From Branchiostoma floridae (Eukaryota; Chordata; Leptocardii; Amphioxiformes; Branchiostomatidae): a DNA stretch of 64,000 nucleotides. Where the stretch lies: positions 11,291,001 to 11,355,000 of the forward strand of contig NC_049991.1 in assembly GCF_000003815.2 (NCBI RefSeq), written 5' to 3'. Positions 61,001 to 64,000 of the stretch are shown piece after piece. The position numbers were made by a program, and so were the translations under genes. The notes beneath the pieces are model-generated. The model worked only from the letters and a program-made list of their open reading frames with translations. It did no database searches and was not told where the DNA came from. Each line of letters begins with the position of its first letter. Position 1 is the stretch's first letter.

Positions 61001-64000
61001 TTGGACTTTGGGGATGGACAGCAGATGATTGGGGATTCATTGCCATCAACAATATTGCACAGCTACTCCAAAACTGGTACCTATGCCTTGTCCCTGACGG
61101 TGAAAAACTTTGTTGGTCAAGAGGAGTATGTCGTCTCTATCACTGTGTTACAGCGCATCGAAGGTCTAGCCATCAACACTAATTGCATCATGCCGTACTG
61201 TACCAATGGTTTCTTAAGCCTCGGGGAAGAATTAGAATATGCAGCAAAGTGGGTCCAGGGAAACAACATCACATTTACCTGGGTGGTCGTACAAGCAGAT
61301 GGCTCTACCATTGGATCGACAGGTGAGACAATGACATTTGCACCAACACAGCTGGGGTCTCAGTCAGTGACCCTTAGGGCTGAAAACTGGCTGAACAGCG
61401 TGTCTGTGGCTGAAACCTTCACAGTACAAGAGGAGATTGTAAGCGCAACACTGACTACGAGCAACATCATAAACCTGTACGAGAATGCCACAGTGTCATT
61501 CCACATGGGCATCTCCTCTGGGAGTGATGTCTACTACGAGTGGGATTTCAATGACGGCTTCTCAATTTTTGAAACCTCAGTGTCAGATCAAAACCGCACC
61601 TTCCCCACTGCTGGAGACTATCTTGTGAGAGTCAAAGCCTTTAACAACATAAGTTTGGTTGTGAAGGAAATCGCCATCACAATTCGGGAGTTGATGTGCC
61701 AGGAACCAACCGTGGACAGAGTCGGACTCTTTTCAAAAGAAGTCCTGAGGTCCAGCGAAGCATTCTTGGAGGTGGATGTGAACACCTTTGACTGTACCAA
61801 GTACAGAGTGATCCATCAGTGGACAGTTTACCAGGGAAGCCAGTGTGGTGTCAACAACATCACGCTGCCATCATCGGTCAACCGTGCATCTACCCGGTTG
61901 ATTCTGCCCAAACAGACCCTCGGCTATGACCTTTACTGCATCGAGTATCAGATTGTCTACCAGGACACGCCGGTGCTGTCTGTTGTCAGGTTCTCGCTCC
62001 GTGTGAAGGCGTCGCCTCTCACACCTCTCATCAAGGGGGGCACGGAGAGGACCCAGTCATCCACCCAGGAGCTCCTGCTGGATGGAACATCGTCCTTTGA
62101 CCCCGACACTCCGGACAAAACAGGACTGACCTTCCAGTGGAACTGCCAGGCATACACTACACAGGTAAGTCTCTATGGATGTTATCTGACTTTGACATGA
62201 GACCAATGTTACAGTATGTACAACCATTTAAAGCCTTAACTCATCATGTTGTCTGGCTTACACATCTGTGGTATGTATGCATTTGTACTGAGTACAGTTC
62301 TGTCCCCATGTGGTAGACTGTCAGGGGGAAGGCCCTTTCTGTCAGACAGGAGGGTGAATTTAGTTGTGAACATCATTTTGCTGCATTAGCAATTTGGGTA
62401 ACTAAACAGTTAAATCAAAGAAAGTAAGGTCCTAGTTCCCATGTACATGTACTTTATATTGATTTATAACAGAAGTGAATGGTCTGTACTTCCAGAATGG
62501 TCCAAATGATCCCACTGCTGCATGCAATGTCATTGACTGGGCTACACTGCAACACAAGAGCTTGGTGTCCATCCCTGCAAACACACTGCCCGAAGGAACC
62601 ACCTTCCTCCTCAACCTAACAGTTGGGAAACAGGACCGAGTACCGCAGTCAGCGCAACAAACAGTACGTCACCATATTTTCATATTCACACATTTTATGA
62701 TTTCCTTGTCTCATGTTTATTAAATAGTTTCTACAGAAATAATGAAATGTGAATGGATAGACAAAGCAAACAATTTGGGGCTGGTGCAGGAAGAAAAGAA
62801 GGTAGGGGGTAATATGGCAGTATGACAATCTCCTGTGTTTTCATTTTATGCACAATGCTTTGTTTGTTTTTAAAATAGCTTTTTGACATGTGATATTCCT
62901 TTTACTTCTGGTGTACTTAACATTACAAGATGTGACAATAACATTGACAAATGATCCAGGCAGCCTCAGGTGTTGACGTCTTTTTAATAATCACCATGCA
63001 AAACTAAACCACAGCCCAGGGGGCAACTGTATCTGAAGGTCACCAAGGCTCCTTACCTTGAATGATATAGGTCAAGTCATGTTTGGTATGACAACAATCA
63101 GCCAGTCTATCGTTGGCTGATGTTGTATGTGCCGCCATGTTGGTGGTCTTGTGGCAACCCGCAAGGTCATTCCCATCTGTGTATGTTTCCACTAGCAACA
63201 TTGTCTGGCAGTATTGCAAAGCAGGTGTCTGATTTCTCAATATTTGTGCCTGCCCTGTTGTTGTTGTCACGTACACCTGTCAGTCAAAACTACCCGCCTA
63301 CTTAAGAACTTAATCAGCCTATAGGGCAGGAAGGGCTGCATTTGTTTCTATCACGTTGGCTGTCTCCGAGACATGTCATCACCTTGGAGAAATGCTACAG
63401 CTATGTTGTCTTTGTTGCCAAAAGGCCAAATTAGCTAGCATGGGTACTTCAGATCTGACTGGGTTGAGATGTCAGTACATGCTATGGGCTTTTAGCGTGT
63501 AAACCTGTGTTATCCATCCACAATGCTTAATATATATTATTAATTCATAATTCAAACTTTCAAATTGGTGCAGGCATTACATGCACCGTTGTGGTTGAGA
63601 TGTAGTTTTGTATGAAGAGATTGCAGGCTCAAGATTGAACTTTGATGTATTATTATAGTACATGAATTAGGATGTATTATGATAGGAACAAAAATAAAAG
63701 AAGATCTGAGATGAAATGATCTTTGTTTTGAGAAAAGTGAAGTTGTAACTAGAGTGAACAGCCGACTATAGTATACTGGACTATAGTTGCTCTTGTTCAG
63801 TTGCTCTTTCCAAAGCAACCAAATAAAACAAAAATTAATTGTCACACCCATAGTTTAATGTTTCTCCAGATGAATGATTGTGATTTCCTTCTTTCCTTTC
63901 AGATTGTTGTAAACGTGCAGAATGTCCCATCAGTGTTCATCACCTGCGTGTCCTGCATCTCCCTGAACACCATGACCATCAGCTGGAACCAACACGTCAC
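39813..64000 (+). CDS. PKD1: Polycystin-1 orthologue, 5' part (runs off the window)
   Basis: Fifteen exons were assembled by splice sites and phase: 39813-40099, 44859-44930, 45511-45582, 47703-47774, 48640-48711, 49010-49081, 49236-49307, 49466-49549, 51906-52084, 53655-54362, 55710-55865, 55979-56086, 57037-62164 (possibly to 62168), 62473-62663, 63903 onward. They encode about 2,450 residues. Order: signal peptide, LRRNT, seven LRRs, LRRCT, WSC, PKD repeat I, an unclassified segment, LDL-A-like Cys-rich region, PKD II-XVI, start of REJ. This is the ectodomain order of polycystin-1, a large ciliary/membrane receptor that partners polycystin-2; segment-by-segment similarity to human PC1 is evident. 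Missing relative to human is the C-type lectin domain; extra are five LRRs. GPS, PLAT and membrane segments must lie beyond 64000. One single-base frame break lies near 59905. Confidence 0.93.
40100..44858. other. PKD1 intron 1 (4.8 kb)
   Basis: Bounded by GTAAGT and CCTTACAG. No coding content recognised. A small inverted repeat, AAACTCCCAG at 41045-41054 and CTGGGAGTTT at 41090-41099, encloses 35 bases. Confidence 0.75.
44859..49549 (+). CDS. PKD1: PKD1 exons 2-8: seven leucine-rich repeats, one per exon
   Basis: Exons 44859-44930, 45511-45582, 47703-47774, 48640-48711, 49010-49081 and 49236-49307 are each exactly 72 nt. 49466-49549 is 84 nt. All are phase 2 at both ends and each encodes one 24-residue LRR (28 in the last). 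Examples are LSENNVSTIAEDAF, MDRNNISSLPNRVF, NLTYNCLESLEVNSF, LQGNKLNSVPDDLF, FRENLLTTLPENVF, DLSKNRLTSMSKQLF and DLSSNELDNLTYGVF. The LxxNxLxxLPxxxF pattern is that of extracellular LRR proteins. Symmetric exons like this can be added or lost without breaking the frame. Human PC1 has two LRRs. Confidence 0.93.
49550..51905. other. PKD1 intron 8 (2.4 kb)
   Basis: GTAAGT to TCCACAG. No further LRR-like exon of 72 nt was found here on reading. No clear repeat. Confidence 0.65.
51906..52084 (+). CDS. PKD1: PKD1 exon 9: LRR C-terminal cap (LRRCT)
   Basis: Encodes LSLGSNPYQCTCDLFWLPLW and onward, with the LRRCT cysteine pattern: NPYQCTCDLFWLPLWL, then NITCVDP and DFSPLNC. Enters in phase 2 and leaves in phase 1 at AACTGCA before GTAAGA, matching the next exon (ACT CAA). 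Confidence 0.92.
52085..53654. other. PKD1 intron 9 (1.6 kb)
   Basis: Bounded by GTAAGA and CTCCTCAG. Around 52395-52450 a stretch translates as SKDNFKTFLLKAK, which resembles LINE 3' ends but is too short to call. A CAG-bounded segment near 52702 is not needed for phase and was not taken as an exon. Confidence 0.6.
53655..54362 (+). CDS. PKD1: PKD1 exon 10: WSC domain and PKD repeat I
   Basis: WSC-type domain from YGACYTDTDTGEESL through CNAICYAQGYSYGGL and DTCYCGELAESFPF to CKLLWC ... SVCQG. The cysteine order lines up with the WSC region of human PC1 (LCLCGAAQP, ACLSLC, TCRG). PKD repeat I follows, with SYVWDLGDGSPQ and INHKYSVDGTYTLLV, an Ig-like beta-sandwich. Intron phase is 1 on both sides. 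A second frame (53730-53936) is also open across the end of the WSC part, but the frame given stays open throughout and matches better. Confidence 0.88.
54363..55709. other. PKD1 intron 10 (1.35 kb); no C-type lectin exon seen
   Basis: In human PC1 a C-type lectin domain lies between PKD repeat I and the region encoded by the next exon here. I find no lectin-like reading frame (no WIG, WND or CxxY-type motif in a plausible exon) on the plus strand of this intron, and the flanking exons join in phase 1. Confidence 0.6.
55710..56086 (+). CDS. PKD1: PKD1 exons 11-12: linker between PKD I and the LDL-A-like region
   Basis: Exons 55710-55865 (EPDADYRQYYMVGSVVFD ... LLLFPGMWFQHTG) and 55979-56086 (LLSTWEFVAAPGVSNIHLQV, YRPTCPG ...), phase 1 throughout. 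They correspond to the human PC1 segment after the lectin domain (VMVFPGLRLS and LRLQVYRLL). No named domain. Confidence 0.85.
56087..57036. other. PKD1 intron 12 with an antisense coding-like frame
   Basis: GTACGT to CCTCTAG. On the minus strand 56930-56712 is an open frame of 72 codons with coding-like composition, described separately. A poly-C tract lies near 56959. Confidence 0.6.
56712..56930 (-). other. Antisense open frame of unknown origin in PKD1 intron 12
   Basis: ATG at 56930 on the minus strand to TAA at 56712, 72 codons. The predicted protein is charged and varied (YRYKYGDSEWIIHKVYHAY, then CFRYGRMKHRERIMDALDKE), unlike random AT-rich translation. I do not recognise it. It could be the end of a transposon protein or a processed gene fragment, or chance. 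Confidence 0.3.
57037..62164 (+). CDS. PKD1: PKD1 exon 13: LDL-A-like region, PKD repeats II-XVI, REJ start (5.1 kb)
   Basis: Opens with a Cys-rich LDL-A-like part (CQSLPSPYATCVSGQLC ... CPAGQQYCYLSSSC), then a segment ending in PKD II, then repeats III-XVI in series. Several keep the WDFGDG-type core: WQWDYGDGHSD (IV), WYFGDGNATT (VII), VDFGDGVLET (VIII), WSLGDGSPN (XII), LDFGDGQQM (XIV), WDFNDGFS (XVI). The REJ module starts at LMCQEPTVDRVGL and continues to TFQWNCQAYTTQ. Together with repeat I this makes 16 PKD repeats, the human number. Many N-x-S/T sites. The frame changes once, near 59895-59912 in repeat X: upstream reads LVGSSSS, and downstream DADITAGTDPKYTW is one base out. This looks like one base lost in the T run of TCTTCTTTG. 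Confidence 0.92.
62165..62472. other. PKD1 intron 13 (short)
   Basis: 308 bases. GTAAGT at 62165 gives phase 0, but the next exon needs phase 1. A donor at 62169 (GTCTCT) would restore the frame by adding four bases to exon 13. Confidence 0.6.
62473..64000 (+). CDS. PKD1: PKD1 exons 14 and 15 (REJ module, partial)
   Basis: Exon 62473-62663 reads VNGLYFQNGPNDPTAACNVI ... TTFLLNLTVGKQDRV and leaves in phase 0 before GTACGT. Exon 15 starts at 63903 after CCTTTCAG (IVVNVQNVPSVFITCVSC) and is cut by the window edge. VPSVFITCVSC matches human PC1 VPIVSLECVSC in the REJ region. A 1.2-kb intron between them holds no other exon I can support. Confidence 0.85.
62664..63902. other. PKD1 intron 14 (1.2 kb)
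   Basis: GTACGT to CTTTCAG. AT-rich. The open frames are short and without motifs, and no repeat was identified. Confidence 0.65.

Overview
The window looks like chromosomal DNA of an invertebrate deuterostome, most likely a cephalochordate (amphioxus). The organism call is inference. It rests on intron-rich genes with GT-AG splicing, a polycystin-1 gene of deuterostome layout, metazoan replication-dependent histone genes, and many short inverted-repeat elements. Three runs of N (11223-11322, 13540-13713, 14771-14870) show that this is a draft assembly.

The layout has four parts. (1) About 2703-11693, plus strand: an 18-exon gene for a protein of about 1,314 residues. It has a basic/proline-rich N-terminal part, a PLAT domain, a long Ser- then Glu-rich segment, five ankyrin repeats and a short tail. 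Its 5' end may lie outside the window. Two roughly 100-bp foldback elements with target-site duplications sit in its introns. (2) About 13.5-25.5 kb: a replication-dependent histone cluster with H1, H3 and H2B on the plus strand, H4 (minus) and H2A (plus) as a divergent pair, then H2B, H3 and H1 on the minus strand. The two H1-H3-H2B blocks are near-identical inverted copies of about 4 kb around a 3.6-kb central loop that holds the only H4 and H2A. All eight genes have the 16-base histone 3' stem-loop and a purine-rich downstream element. TATA, CCAAT and octamer promoter elements are readable at most of the genes. The loop also holds three short inverted-repeat elements. (3) About 25.5-39.8 kb: roughly 14 kb with no gene I can support. 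It holds a perfect 229-bp tandem duplication and the 3' tail of a LINE-type retroelement. (4) 39813 to the window end, plus strand: the 5' part of a polycystin-1 (PKD1) orthologue. Exons encode a signal peptide, LRRNT, seven LRRs (one per exon), LRRCT, WSC, PKD repeat I, a cysteine-rich LDL-A-like region, PKD repeats II-XVI in one 5.1-kb exon, and the start of the REJ module. The gene runs off the right edge before GPS, PLAT and the membrane segments.

The main points of interest are the palindromic histone cluster with its internally duplicated H3-H2B spacer, and the PKD1 gene. PKD1 keeps 16 PKD repeats as in human polycystin-1, but has seven LRRs instead of two and no visible C-type lectin domain. 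Several apparent defects (a frame change in the large PKD1 exon, a disturbed H1 tail beside an N run) look like assembly errors rather than biology. I found no clearly new biological system.
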